A stretch of DNA of 64,000 nucleotides from Pohlia nutans (lineage: Eukaryota; Streptophyta; Bryopsida; Bryales; Mniaceae): NCBI GenBank assembly GCA_022496805.1, contig CM040094.1, forward strand, positions 11,121,501 to 11,185,500, in the 5' to 3' direction. The first letter of the stretch is position 1; each line of letters opens with the position of its first letter. A program made the translations under genes and the position numbers. The notes beneath the pieces are model-generated. The model saw nothing but the letters and a program-made list of their open reading frames with translations, did no database searches and was not told the origin of the DNA. Positions 35,424 to 46,552 of the stretch are shown one piece after another.

Positions 35424-38400
35424 ATGGCAGCTCTGAGCGGCTGGTGCGTTGCATGGACACAGCAGCCTCGGCCTTATTCCTGGTCCAGTCAACCGATTAG
35501 CCAGTTCTGCAACACTTCATTAGCTCTCCCTGTTCCACATTTCCACGAAGACAACATTTGCATCACATCTCCAAGAACGCGAAGAAAGAGTTATAGTAGG
35601 TGTGCCTCCAATGATTCTAATGCCAGTACAAGCTGCGGCAGTGTCAGGCCGGAAAATGATCGCACCGTGTAAGTTATTTCTGTACTAGCTGGATTTTGAG
35701 CAATTTTATCGACATTGATCATACATTGCTACTCTCTAGTTTTTTCATCAATCATAATCTACGCAGAAATTCAGCAAGACATTAACTAAGAGTAAGCTAA
35801 TAGCTACGGTGAGGGGAACAACAGCATAATAAGAGGCAATCCTCACGTCTCTTGGCTTTCCACGTATTTTTCCTCGGGAGCTTCCAATATTGAAGTCCAA
35901 ATTGACTAGATATTGCATCGTATGTAAACGGTCAGAAGGTGTGGATAAATCTGACGTGTAGGATTTCTCTCTTCCTCAGAGTACCAGCAGAAAATTGGCG
36001 GAGTCGAAAAATCTTGCTTCACGAGAAGCGGAATGGGCAGCTTGTGTCGAGGTATGAATGCCTCATTCAATGTATGTTTAGCTACCATAAATAACTCTGC
36101 AAGGGCATGGATTAGGGCTTTCATGGAGCCCCGAGGCAGCCAAAGTCTACTTACATTTTCAGGAATTACATCATGGCTCTGTAGGAGATAACCTAAATGC
36201 AGAATGCTGGAACTTCTTGTGCTTGAAGTAGTCACTATCAGTGTTTGATTACAAGAGCCCTAGACGTATTTTGATGCAAGAATTCATCAACCACGCTGTA
36301 GGTACTGGGCAGACGAGCAGTCTTTAGCTTTGAGTAAGGAAGACACGGATACTTCAGATAGTGAAAGTGTGGCAGGAAAATCCTTGGAAGACCAGGAAAG
36401 TCTTGGCTTGCCTATTCGAGTACCTCAGTACCTTCGAACCTTTGTACTTCCCGCTGGATTTCCAGGTGCACGCCATGTCACAGACTTTGTGAAACTCATG
36501 CTTAACAGTATTGCACTTAATTACGTAGTGCAGAGTGCCGAATGAATGTTTACTTTGATCTGGCAGTCCTAGTGTATGCTGCTCTTGTATGACATTTATA
36601 TCATGAAGATTTCAGGAGGTTGAATTCGTGATGTGATCAATTTACACATGAATAAACGGTGGCAGCATTATATGCTTTCAGATACGGTGTCAAATGACTA
36701 CCTGACTTACATGCTATGGCAATTTCCAACAAATGTCACTGGCTGGATTTGCAGCACTCTCGTCACCTCCAGCCTCCTCAAGGTATTTGCTGTGCTTTCA
36801 CATCCTAAATTTTCTATTGAAGTTCAGAAGCATTGTGTTCATGCTTCGTGCATCCAGTTCTGTAGTCATGCAATCGATCACTACATCAATAGCTGTTACG
36901 GAGGCAGTGGGTTGGAGCAGAACCATAAAGGACTCAAATAATTTTGTGTCCCTTTTCGTGAGCTCCAATTTGTCATAATTTTTTCAATAGAGTGATACTA
37001 GGTTTTTCTTTGTCTGTCTTTGGAGTAGCAATACATGTTATGACTCTTCTTTCCGTTTTCGTCTGCTCTGGTGGATGTGGTCAGGCTGTTGGTATCGGAG
37101 GAGGTGGTGGATCCGCTGCAGCTGCTACAGCTGCTATAAAGTAAATTTTAAATTTCACCTTTTTCAGATACTAAGTAAAGAGCTGGACGCTTCCCCGCTT
37201 CAGAGAGTTGAGATCGGAGTCTTGATTTTCGATTTGAAGAAATGCATGGTTCCAGATACTTGTACGGCATTCAAGCTTTTGTCCTGTTTTTCGCAGATGG
37301 GTGAGCAAAGATGGGCTAGGCTCGGTGGGTCGGTTATTTATAGGTAAAGTATCATAAGCAATTCTCCTTAAAATTTTTAGGCACAAGTTTTTATTCTTCT
37401 AAGTTGCTTTTGGTAAAATCAACTGCCGAGGTCTAGTGGCAAATGCCAACTAGTATGTGACTTTCCAGACTACTCTGGTGACATCCTTGAGCTGAAAACC
37501 AAGAAACCTCTGTTAGGATTTTGAGATATGCTAGATTTATAGATTCCACCATCGGTGACACTGTTTTGCGATTCACGTAATTCACAGGTGGTCGATTCGG
37601 AAGCCTTTTTGATGAGGATCCGAAGCAATGGAGGATGTATGCAGATTTCATTGGCAGCGCTGGCAGGTATTCTGCTTAGAACATCGCAACTAATACCTTC
37701 ATCTATCATTATATTTCAGCTTTATTATTTGTGTGCAAGGAACCATTACATTGTCGATCATTCACGTTGGCAATAAGCTACCATGGATTCCATCCTTGTG
37801 TAAGTTTCCACACATGCTTGAGTGGATAGCAACACATGTTAAACTTATTTTTTCATTTACAGTTTTTCTACATTGAAACATTTATGCGCTATAGAAAGAT
37901 TCATGTATGATATTTGTGAACTATGTGCAGCATCTTTGAGTTAGCAACTCCGCTAGTACCCGGAAGTTTTCTTTTATTGGCGTCACTCGGGAATCTAACC
38001 AAGGCAAGCGGGACATGGTGCTATGTTGCCTCTATTACCTCTGATGTTGTATCATTCTGTTATTTTCACGTGTGCATTTTTGACATCTATTGTGCACAAA
38101 AGCGCAGTAGCTTATGTAACAGGGTTCTGTTTATCAGGCGTCATGTTTGGTATAAATAATTATCTATGATTATGGTGCTAAACCAAACCAACTTGTCTAA
38201 TGCATAGTCGTGAATGCAGGCTGTAGCGAAGGGTTTGAAGGATCCATCCTTTCGAGTTATTCAGAACCATTTTGCGGTCTCTCAGAACGTTGGAGATGTC
38301 GTTGCAAAAGTAATTATCGTACCCAGTCTATCATTACTTTAACCCCTTAAGGACCAAGGAATCATGGGTTTGAAACGAAAAATTCAATTGATCATATTAT

Positions 38401-40939
38401 GAATACTATAATTTATATAGTAGCAAATTTTATATCACTGGAATTAGTGACAAACATTGCATGTGTTGGTTAAACAACAAAGAAATTTGAACAAAAAGAA
38501 GTCCACTTAGGACCCACTCAAAATTGGTAAAAGAAACATGAGGCCCAATTTGGGCTTCTCGGTCCTTTAGGGGTTAACCCCGTAAAGACCAAGGCTGATT
38601 TTTCAAGTTCGATCAACTCAGAGTTGAATGAGTTTTGATCTTGAATTTTTGAGATTTTTTGTAGTGATTCTACTCTGTAACAAAGATGGGATGGTAATTT
38701 GTGTATGTAGGTGATTTATAGATCGAAAGATAGAATCATGCAAAGGTGAAAAATCTAAGTGTGGGTAGCTCCTAAAATTTTGTATACAATGAACTATGCA
38801 TCTGAATTTTTGGACACAATGAGCTAACACCTTAATACACACGACTGCCAAATCCATTTTACCAAATTTGAGACTAAACTTTGCATTTTGTGCCTTTCTA
38901 ATAGTTTCAAACTCGGGCAAGGGGCAAAAAAGAAGGTGCATTCAACTTTGTAGCTTATAATCTTACTATTGAGGAACTTTGAATGGTTGAAAATTTATAA
39001 GTGCTAATAAACTCAAGTTGGTTGAAATGTCCTACAGCTGCATTGGTCAGAAAGGTTTTAGATCGAAAACTATTTGTCTTTTTATGAGAAGGGGTACCTT
39101 TAGGCAACTTTAGAGTGTTTAAAGAGAAACATTTTAGTCGTGGTCGTTTAGGGGTTAACCAGTGTTGCAACTTTGGAAATACGATGGTTTCTAGTCATCC
39201 GGTTGCCCTCGAAGTACGCTGAATCTTAAATGAAAAAGAAGTCTTCAGTAGTATTCATTACCTTATGGACACACGAAATAATTTGGCAGATCTCATCTGG
39301 AACATTTAAAACATGGAGTCATTTGGAAGATCTCAACTGAGGTATGATAATGCAGGAGGAGGTATGGGGTGTTGCAGCGCAACTAGTTGGCCTGGGATTT
39401 GGCGTGTTATTACTTGTAAGTCCTGGTATCCAACATCAGGCTGCTACCATCACTGATTTAAAGGACCTTTACAACATATATTATGTTAAATTATTCTACT
39501 CTGGAGTGTTGTGCTGAACAATTCAATGATCTACTAGCTTGTCAATGCAGGGCTCTCCTGGTATATCCTCATCATATTGGGAGTTAGTGACAACGTGGGT
39601 GTCCATCAGGTCACTGCATCTCTGGCTCCGCTACCAAACGCTTGCGGTCTTACGGTTTGACACTGTACGCACACTCTTAACTCTTAAATCTGTATAGAAA
39701 TCATGATTGTTTTGGCCCTCGTGAGGAGCAATTCGTTTCAGAGTAGCGTGATCAAGATAGTTTACAGAATGCAGATAATCTATCAATGTGCTGTAATGCA
39801 GCTTCATCGTACTACAATGTCGAACCATGTGGATTCTTATAAGGGAATTGATGGGCATAAATAAAGTATTGAAAATTGCGGAATGAGCTCAAGAAGGAAC
39901 TGAGTATTTGCAGGTGTGCTAGTTATACTCTAAAAGTTTAGCATGTAACATTGCCAAATGGTTTATTTTGAACTTGTGCAGATAAATTATAAGAGAGCTG
40001 CTATCTTGATTGAGAAATTTATATCAGGTTCCCCGATTCCAGGTGAATGAACCCTTACAGTTATCACTGTCTCTGGTACGGAGGTTAGAAAATCTACGAG
40101 CCGATTGAAGTGGAACTAATTTGGAACGTCAATGACAGATTGCGAAGACTGTAACGTGCAAGAGCAGATTTTAGTTCCGCAAGCTTTGTTAGACCCTCGG
40201 GTTCGTGTTGGTATGAAGTTAGAAGAGCTTCTGGGTTCACAACCTCCAGCAGATGAGGTTAGTGGTCACTATTAAGCCATGCATTTGCTTCAGATATTTT
40301 CTGTGACGAACCTCTTTTCAACAGCCTTCTTATTTATGTGAAGCTAGTCACATCCTTAGACCTGCGCGTCATGTTAGAAGACGGTTGGCCGCTCATTCAT
40401 AGAGAGATATGACAGCACCCTTGTTGTCGTTTTGTGCAGGTTCGGCAGCTCTTGAAACTATACGAGCAAGAGAAGTACCTCCTGGTCTTACACCCGAATT
40501 CAATACATGGCTTTGAAGCCCGTGTTGTGTTAAAGGTAAGAATCTGTCCTGAGCAATAAATGTTCTTACTTTTTCTTCAACCACCCTCCTCTGCATGGTT
40601 TAACAAATTTTGGGGCTTGAACAGGAAGGGGCAAATAGCACAACTTTGTTGCGGAGTCTTTACCAGGCTTGCTGGCTCTTGCGACAAATAGGGCAACCAG
40701 TACCCCAATTCGAACAGAATTCAAGAACAAGTAGCTTTCTCAACTCGGTGAAGAATGGTTTTAGGATCACCAGTTTTGATGAGCAAGCGGAGATGCTTAG
40801 CATTAGTGTTGGTGAAATGGAAGAAAAGTATGGCACATTCTTGGATGCGATTCGGAAACAAGGATGGTCTGTCAGTAGGGTTGTGCTCAAAATTCCGAGC
40901 ACTGCTTCCTTTCTCGTAGATATGGAGATTGATGAATAA
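35424..40939 (+). CDS. ROOT UVB SENSITIVE (DUF647) family protein, RUS4/RUS5-like (15 exons)
   Basis: RUS proteins are membrane-associated plant proteins linked to UV-B sensing and vitamin B6 or auxin-related growth. Exons: 35424-35668, 35980-36051, 36302-36465, 36682-36782, 37085-37140, 37297-37343, 37588-37666, 37931-38003, 38220-38309, 39356-39415, 39551-39664, 39982-40042, 40139-40257, 40440-40535, 40625-40939. They give 1692 nt in a continuous frame, about 563 residues. Family signatures: YMLWQFPTNVTGW, AVGIGGGGSAAAATAAIKW, WVSKDGLGSVGRLFIGGRFG, DPKQWRMYADFIGSAGS, LASLGNLTKAVAKGLKDPSF and HLWLRYQTLAVLRFDT. The closest family members I recall are RUS4/RUS5. The Ser/Arg-rich N-terminus could be a plastid transit peptide. 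Intron 8 begins GC rather than GT (AAG|GCAAGC). Intron 9 holds two adjoining TTAA elements. Confidence 0.93.
38339..38577. mobile_element. TTAA-bounded MITE, family A (RUS intron)
   Basis: 239 bp, from TTAACCCCTTAAGGACC to GGTCCTTTAGGGGTTAA. Its right TTAA (38574) is also the left TTAA of the next element. Confidence 0.85.
38574..39158. mobile_element. TTAA-bounded element sharing its TTAA with the family A MITE
   Basis: 585 bp, from TTAACCCCGTAAAGACC to GGTCGTTTAGGGGTTAA. The interior is unlike family A. It lies in the same RUS intron (38310-39355). Confidence 0.78.
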
Positions 40940-41100
40940 GATGATTTGATGTGGCTGCCTAAGAATATTTGTTCCGCAAGAAATGGTTGTACTGTCATGA
41001 AGGAAGGAACTTTGTTTGGCTTCTTTCACAGCTGGGATACATCCAATATGAGCCAAAACATGACACCCGCTTGCACATGCAGTCGCAGTCTTGCTAGTTA
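40940..41100 (+). terminator. Probable RUS 3'UTR
   Basis: Follows the RUS stop codon up to the first Tourist-like element. No canonical AATAAA seen; boundaries are inferred. Confidence 0.3.
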
Positions 41101-41296
41101 GGGCCACTTTACACTAGGGCCCGGGTCCAATTCAATAAGAGTTTTAAAAACCCCTCTATTGAGGTTGAATAAAATGTTAATATGTGAATTGGACATGGAC
41201 CCAAGTGTAAAGCCCGTAGCTCCAATAGTGGGTCCAATTTGGAGGTTTTTAAAATTCTCCTCAGTTGAATTGGACATGGACCCAAGTGTAAAGCCC
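41101..41296. mobile_element. Short Tourist-like MITE with TTA duplication
   Basis: 196 bp. Starts GGGCCACTTTACACTAGGGC and ends CCAAGTGTAAAGCCC, with TTA on both sides. A 65-bp subrepeat (GGACCCAAGTGTAAAGCCC) occurs twice. Confidence 0.7.
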
Positions 41297-41443
41297 TTAG
41301 GTCCAATTGGGGGTTTAATTTTTATTTAAGTAGTTGTTGGATTGATGGAGAGAAATTGGCCGTTTTCTAAAATTGGCGCACTCACCTTTAGAGTTTTGGG
41401 TTCAATGCTTAGGTTCAAAACCTCTCCAAAACCATGCCATTTA

Positions 41444-41806
41444 GGGCCACTTTACACTATGGATGTCCAAGTCGAGAGGCCGTGGGATTGAGAGTTCAAA
41501 CTTTGTTGAGAGTCCAAAGAAATCTACTGAAAATAGGCAATAAAATATAGTTTTCATTTTTTATGAAGAGAAATCGACGGCCTCTCGACCATAGTTTGGG
41601 TTTCCATTCCTGTCCGACCCAAACTTCCCTTCAAGAGGCCGTTGCCTTGGTCAAAAAGTAATGCCACGTAGGCATTTTGGAGAGCGACAACCGTTAGACT
41701 TTGGCCTTTAGTGTAAAGGATCGAGAGGCCGAACCCATGGTTTCTTGCACTTTGATTGGTGGAAATCAACGGCCTCTCGACCTTCAGCCATAGTTTGAAG
41801 CAGCTC
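41444..41806. mobile_element. Tourist-like MITE with TTA duplication
   Basis: 363 bp. Starts GGGCCACTTTACACTATGG and ends TAGTTTGAAGCAGCTC, with TTA on both sides. Same interior and orientation as 30511. Confidence 0.8.
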
Positions 41807-41809
41807 TTA

Positions 41810-41954
41810 GGCGCTTCATCATTTTGGGACTTGAATGACTTTCTTGGTCTTGGACGCTAGTGTAAAGCCATTGAATCCAATTTTCAACTCTCGGCCAATA
41901 GGATTGCTTGATTAGTGGGTTTTCTTGGACCCAGGCCCTAGTGAAAAGTGCGCC
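41810..41954. mobile_element. Small Tourist-like MITE sharing a TTA with its neighbour
   Basis: 145 bp. Starts GGCGCTTCATCATTTTG and ends GTGAAAAGTGCGCC. TTA at 41807 is shared with the previous element; the other TTA is at 41955. Confidence 0.6.
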
Positions 41955-42126
41955 TTAGTTCACTATCATTAGTAAGGCCCTTAACTCTTTACTGCCCAAT
42001 CTATTCTAGACAAATTACAGATTCATGGTGGTTTTTCCTTAAAAACTCTCTTCGTTGAAATTATAAATACAATTAACACTATTCAATCGTATGATTGGAA
42101 GCACAACTTAACCAAAGAAGTGTCGG

Positions 42127-42346
42127 TTAATTCCTAAGCTCCCAAGAGACCATGTTTTGGTCGCTACCCATTTTCTTGGGCTACCCTAACCCGAAAAAAT
42201 AACTTTTTTCTCAAAATAAAAAATACGATGTCATAGGTAAATGAGACTTTTTTCCAATGCAATTGGAATTATGTCCATCCAATCAAAATTCCACTTAGAA
42301 GAATTTTCAAATTGAAACACCTCAATGTTGAAAATGTAGCTTTAGC
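42127..42346. repeat. Left part of a TTAA element (60941 family)
   Basis: TTAATTCCTAAGCTCCC and the following 200 bp (GGTCGCTACCC, later GAAACACCTCAATGTTG) match the left half of 60941. No right end found. Confidence 0.6.
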
Positions 42347-42378
42347 ACTTCAAGTAAGCTTGCTAAAGCTTTAAGTCA

Positions 42379-42717
42379 ATGAGATTCATTGAACACCTCA
42401 TCTCCGATGACATCATGGACATATACAAGGCAGCGGCTGTGAAATTAAGGAGGGAGCTAGCTGCTATGGATTTTTCAAATGATGTGTGGAATCTGAAAAC
42501 ATATGATAAAGATGGTGTGTCGGTCATGAAGATTAATTGCGGGGAGCGTAGCAAGGACTTCTGTGGTACAAGTGGTGACCACTCCAGGTCTGTCATTCAG
42601 AATTTGTTTGCCAATTTTAAAAAATCACATTTGCACTCCTCTTGCACATTAAATAATGGTGCAAGAGGAAAGAAATCTTGTATAATGATCATCCAAAGAA
42701 AGAGGGTAAACCTATAA
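42379..42717 (+). CDS. Hypothetical protein, 112 residues, possibly a domain fragment
   Basis: Not recognised with confidence. The frame has coding-like composition. It includes the segment VSVMKINCGERSKDFCGTSG and then HSRSVIQNLFANFKKSHLHS, which reads like a degenerate Cys/His finger (C near KINC, C near DFC, H at the SGDH site). Such fragments often come from transposase-like or expanded plant repeat families. The DNA immediately downstream (42842-43120) is a repeat shared with 22438-22790, which favours a captured fragment over a stand-alone gene. Confidence 0.35.
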   Translation: MRFIEHLISDDIMDIYKAAAVKLRRELAAMDFSNDVWNLKTYDKDGVSVMKINCGERSKDFCGTSGDHSRSVIQNLFANFKKSHLHSSCTLNNGARGKKSCIMIIQRKRVNL

Positions 42718-43395
42718 TTTATACTCCAGCCGACCATAAGTGACTCATTATATTAATTTTGGAAGGTTCTTTTTTTAAATTCGTTTAAAATAACAAATTT
42801 TAAAAAAATTATTGAAAAAAATTATAGCAAATTTGGAATAATGTGAACTACGGGACGGAGTAATTTCCATTATTTGATTCTACATATTTTGAAAAATCAT
42901 TGTTTAGGTCTCAATTTTTGAACTAAGAATGAAACTTGATATAAACCAATTTTTTCATCTAATTTTTTTTCACAATATCTTAATTTGAAGATCTGTGTTG
43001 TACAAATGGTAGTAAATTAACACAAAAATCAAGGAAAATTTGGATGCATGAAATCTAGTCAAGAGAAAGCTTACAATTTGTTCATCGTCCATTATATAAA
43101 CACAGGCGTGTCAAATGGTTGAGTTCATGCATTAGAAACCTGTTATCATCCTCATGGTCACAACAATCCTTTAGTTTTAGTGAACTAGAAAAAACAGTAT
43201 CGGCACTTGGATTCCAGAGTAGCCGCTCCAAGTTCTCATTGTTGAACAGAACTTGCCGTGGAGCACACTTGCAATCTTTAACAACTCTTCCATCGTTCAA
43301 AGTTCAAGTCACTACAATTTTCAACCTTGAAATCCAATCTTTGTGATCAATTCAAGACCCTTCTTCATACTTCTAACACTAGACACTCATCTTCC

Positions 43396-44673
43396 TTAAC
43401 CCTGGAACACCGGCAGGGACACTTTGTGTTTCATGCATGAAGAAAAAGGGCCAAATGTTGCTTTGAGAACCGATTTTCATCAAATTTTCATTCATTTTGT
43501 GAATGAAACGTATAGTTGCTATTCATATTAACAGCTTTTGCATGCTCAAGATGTCAATATTGACTCTCAATTGCCAAATGAGTGGTAAAAATGCACCGTA
43601 GTGTAGAATATTTTAAGTTTTGAGGATCGTTTCACCACAACTCAATTTAAACCATTAACCCCTAAAGGACCAATCAACCCAATTATGCTTGATTTTTGGT
43701 CAAAGGCCCCAAAAATCAAGTGTCTTAGCTTTATTGTAGTTGGTGTTTTCATTAGATGTTTAAGTTAAGTTATGATACATCTTTTGACCGTTGGGATTGG
43801 AGAATAAGCTTCATTTGAAGCTTTTCCACCGTTGAGAACTTTGAATTTTGAGTGTCCAAAATACAAAGGGCTTTCTAAAGATGCTTCAATCATAAGTCTC
43901 TTTTAATTTCTTCATGTTCAATTTTTTACTCCATGTAAGTATAACTTTTATCTACCTTAAATATAAATTTTGATATTAAATCTGACAAAAACATATTTAT
44001 TTTGAATTTTTACCTTGTTTACATCATAAAATTTGTAAATATTCAAAATATCTTCCAATCATGTTGAAAATTTTGTCATACCTTCATAATGTCGATGATT
44101 ATCTATGAAAAATTATAAATCATTCAATGTGATATTTAAAGTATGCAAATTATAGTGCTTTGACTTTTGCAAAAGAGGTGAGGACCTTTAGGGGTTAAAA
44201 TGATGTGTTTTGAATTTGAGCATAACCAGCAATATAAAGTTTACCAAATCTAGTGCTACTTCATTTAGTTTTTTTTCTTCTAAATTTATGTTTTAAGTTT
44301 TTTTTAATTACGTTCACAACTTGAATACCCATTACCATGGGATGCTCTTTTTCTTTTGCTAATTTTACGATCACTGTAAAAATAATTCCACCATGTTGAT
44401 CTTTATTGTGATTTACACCCATAGTAAATGTTTTGGCGTAATTGAGTATATATTGTATTTGATACGAATTTCCTTAGAATTTTCTTTTTATAATATTTCC
44501 AAATTTTCACCAAAATATGTGGATATTTTTTGACATGTAGTATGCACATGCCTTCATCTACTAAAATTATCATATTGAATTTTAGTGTAAGTTACAATGC
44601 CAAAATTAATTGTGGAATGCGATGCTAATTCTATGATACTTCCATGATTATAGGTCTGTCTCTCAGGGGTTAA
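43396..44673. mobile_element. Probable TTAA element containing a second TTAA element
   Basis: The outer ends TTAACCCTGGAACACC and CTGTCTCTCAGGGGTTAA are weakly inverse. The inner element is 43655-44198. Outer assignment is tentative. Confidence 0.45.
43655..44198. mobile_element. TTAA-bounded element (544 bp)
   Basis: From TTAACCCCTAAAGGACC to GGACCTTTAGGGGTTAA. Near-perfect ends as in family A, but a long unrelated interior with no ORF. Confidence 0.82.
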
Positions 44674-44826
44674 ATTAGAAAATTTAAAGAGAAATCAATA
44701 TTTCAAAGTATCCAAAACTTTAGCCCCTTCCTAATCATCCTCCCATTCCAACATTTAAAGCACTCAATATTTGCCTCCTAAACTACTCTGAAACTGACTG
44801 ATGTACTCTGAATTCTGAATGATGTA

Positions 44827-46550
44827 CAGTGGGGTACCAATCAAAATGTCGTTTTCGAAATCGCAGTGAGAAAAATTTCAAGACTACCAACTTTGAAAGC
44901 CTCCCGAGAGCTTAAAAACTGGTATTTTCCCACGGAATTTTTACCAAAGCATTATCTTCAAGTTAATTATATGTATACCAAATTTCAAGGCCAAAAGATG
45001 CACCGACAAAAAGTTATTCAAAATCTACCAACATTGGTAGCTGTGGAATGTTTTTCACTGCTGCCAACTTTGACAGCCTCCCAAAGTTTGAATTTTTTCT
45101 TTTTTTCCATGAAATTTTTGGAAAAGAAAACCTCTTTATGTTAATAACATATGGTAAGAATTTCAAGGCCAAAACATCAATGCAAAAAAAGATATTGACA
45201 ATCTACCAACATGTGTAGTTGTGGGAAACAATGGGGGAAAACCATTTCATTGCTACCAACTTTGACACCCTCCCAACGGTTGAGAAATTGTCTATTTACC
45301 ATGAAAGTTTTGGCACAACATTCTCTTTATGATAACAACATTCATGCCAAATTTTAAGGTCAAAATATTTATACAAAAATAAATATTTACAATCTACCAA
45401 CAAGTTGTTTGAACAGATGAGTCTACCTTTGAAGTTGGATAAAATTCTAGACAAGTTCATGTTTGGAGAAATCCATATGTGCTATTCATCAAATTGTATG
45501 GTTCCAACTTTTAAGAGTGGGAGAACTTCTTTGATGATTTGGGGTGCATTTGCTGGAGGGCAAAAGTCACAACTTGTTTTTATGCCCAAAGATAGACGTT
45601 CTGCTAAGGATTTTATTGAAGTGGTGTACAATGTCGAGTTGCTTCATTTTATGAGTACAGTGCCACATGGATTGCTCATGGAAGATGGCGCATTTGTCCA
45701 TCGTAGCAAAGTATGTGAAGAATGGAGACAAACACATCTTTTGGAGAAGTTCGATTGGCCTGCAAATTCTCCCGATCTCAATCCAATTGAGAATTTTTGG
45801 AAGATTTTGAAAGATGCAGTGCAACATGGCCCAATATGTCCAAAAAATTTAGATGACTTGAAGGTAGTTATTGAAAGAGAGTGGAGGTTAATCAATAGTT
45901 TAAAACTCCTTCAACTATGTCATTCTATGCCCTCTAGGTTACAAGCAATGGTTAAGGTAAAAGGAGGACATACACGTTGGTAGATTGTAAATAATTTCTT
46001 TTGTATAAATATTTTGACCTTGAAATTTGGCATGAATGTTGTTATCATAAAGAGCATGTTGTGCCAAAAATTTCATGGTAAATAGACAATTTCTCAACCA
46101 TTGGGAGGGTGTCAAAGTTGGTAGCAATGAAATGGTTTTCCCCCATTGTTTCCCACAACTACACATGTTGATAGATTGTTAATATCTTTTTTTTTAATCA
46201 TTTTTTTGGCCTTGAAATTCTTACCATATGTTATTAACATACAGAGGTTTTTTTTCCAAGAATTTCATGGCAAACAAAAAATAATTCAATCTTTGAGAGG
46301 CTGTCAAAGTTGGCAGCAGTGAAAAAAATTCCACAGCTACCAATGTTGGTAGATTTTGAATAACTTTTTGTCGGTGCATCTTTTGGCCTTGAAATTTAAT
46401 ATACATATAATTAACTTGAAGATAATGCTTTGGTAAAAATTCCGTGGGAAAATACCAGTTTTTAAGCTCTCGGGAGGCTTTCAAAGTTGGCAGTCTTGAA
46501 ATTTTTCTCACTGCGATTTCGAAAACGACATTTTGATTGGTACTCCACTG
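44827..46550. mobile_element. Tc1/mariner-type element with about 580-bp terminal inverted repeats
   Basis: Starts CAGTGGGGTACCAATC and ends GATTGGTACTCCACTG, with TA on both sides (44825-6 and 46551-2). The arms 44827-45408 and about 45975-46550 are inverse copies and flank one ORF. Each arm is built of diverged subrepeats around CCAACTTTGAAAGCCTCCC and ATCTACCAACAT. The 46221-46616 and 44866-45144 reading frames are arm sequence, not genes. Confidence 0.88.
45405..45983 (+). CDS. Tc1/mariner-family transposase, C-terminal catalytic part
   Basis: DDE-type transposase of the Tc1/mariner superfamily, which cuts and pastes at TA. The 192-residue frame contains LMIWGAFAGG (family: WG), MEDGAFVHRSK at the second Asp site (usual form QQDNAPxH), and WPANSPDLNPIENFW holding the last acidic residue. 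The N-terminal helix-turn-helix and the first catalytic Asp region, roughly 130-150 residues in relatives, are missing: the frame opens straight from the left inverted repeat. The protein is therefore probably inactive on its own. The element may be a deletion derivative whose arms were duplicated outward. Confidence 0.85.
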   Translation: MFEQMSLPLKLDKILDKFMFGEIHMCYSSNCMVPTFKSGRTSLMIWGAFAGGQKSQLVFMPKDRRSAKDFIEVVYNVELLHFMSTVPHGLLMEDGAFVHRSKVCEEWRQTHLLEKFDWPANSPDLNPIENFWKILKDAVQHGPICPKNLDDLKVVIEREWRLINSLKLLQLCHSMPSRLQAMVKVKGGHTRW

Positions 46551-46552
46551 TA

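Noticed and set aside
35906..36235. 109-residue minus-strand ORF in a RUS intron
   Set aside because: Shadow of a real 72-nt plus-strand RUS exon (35980-36051) and flanking intron.
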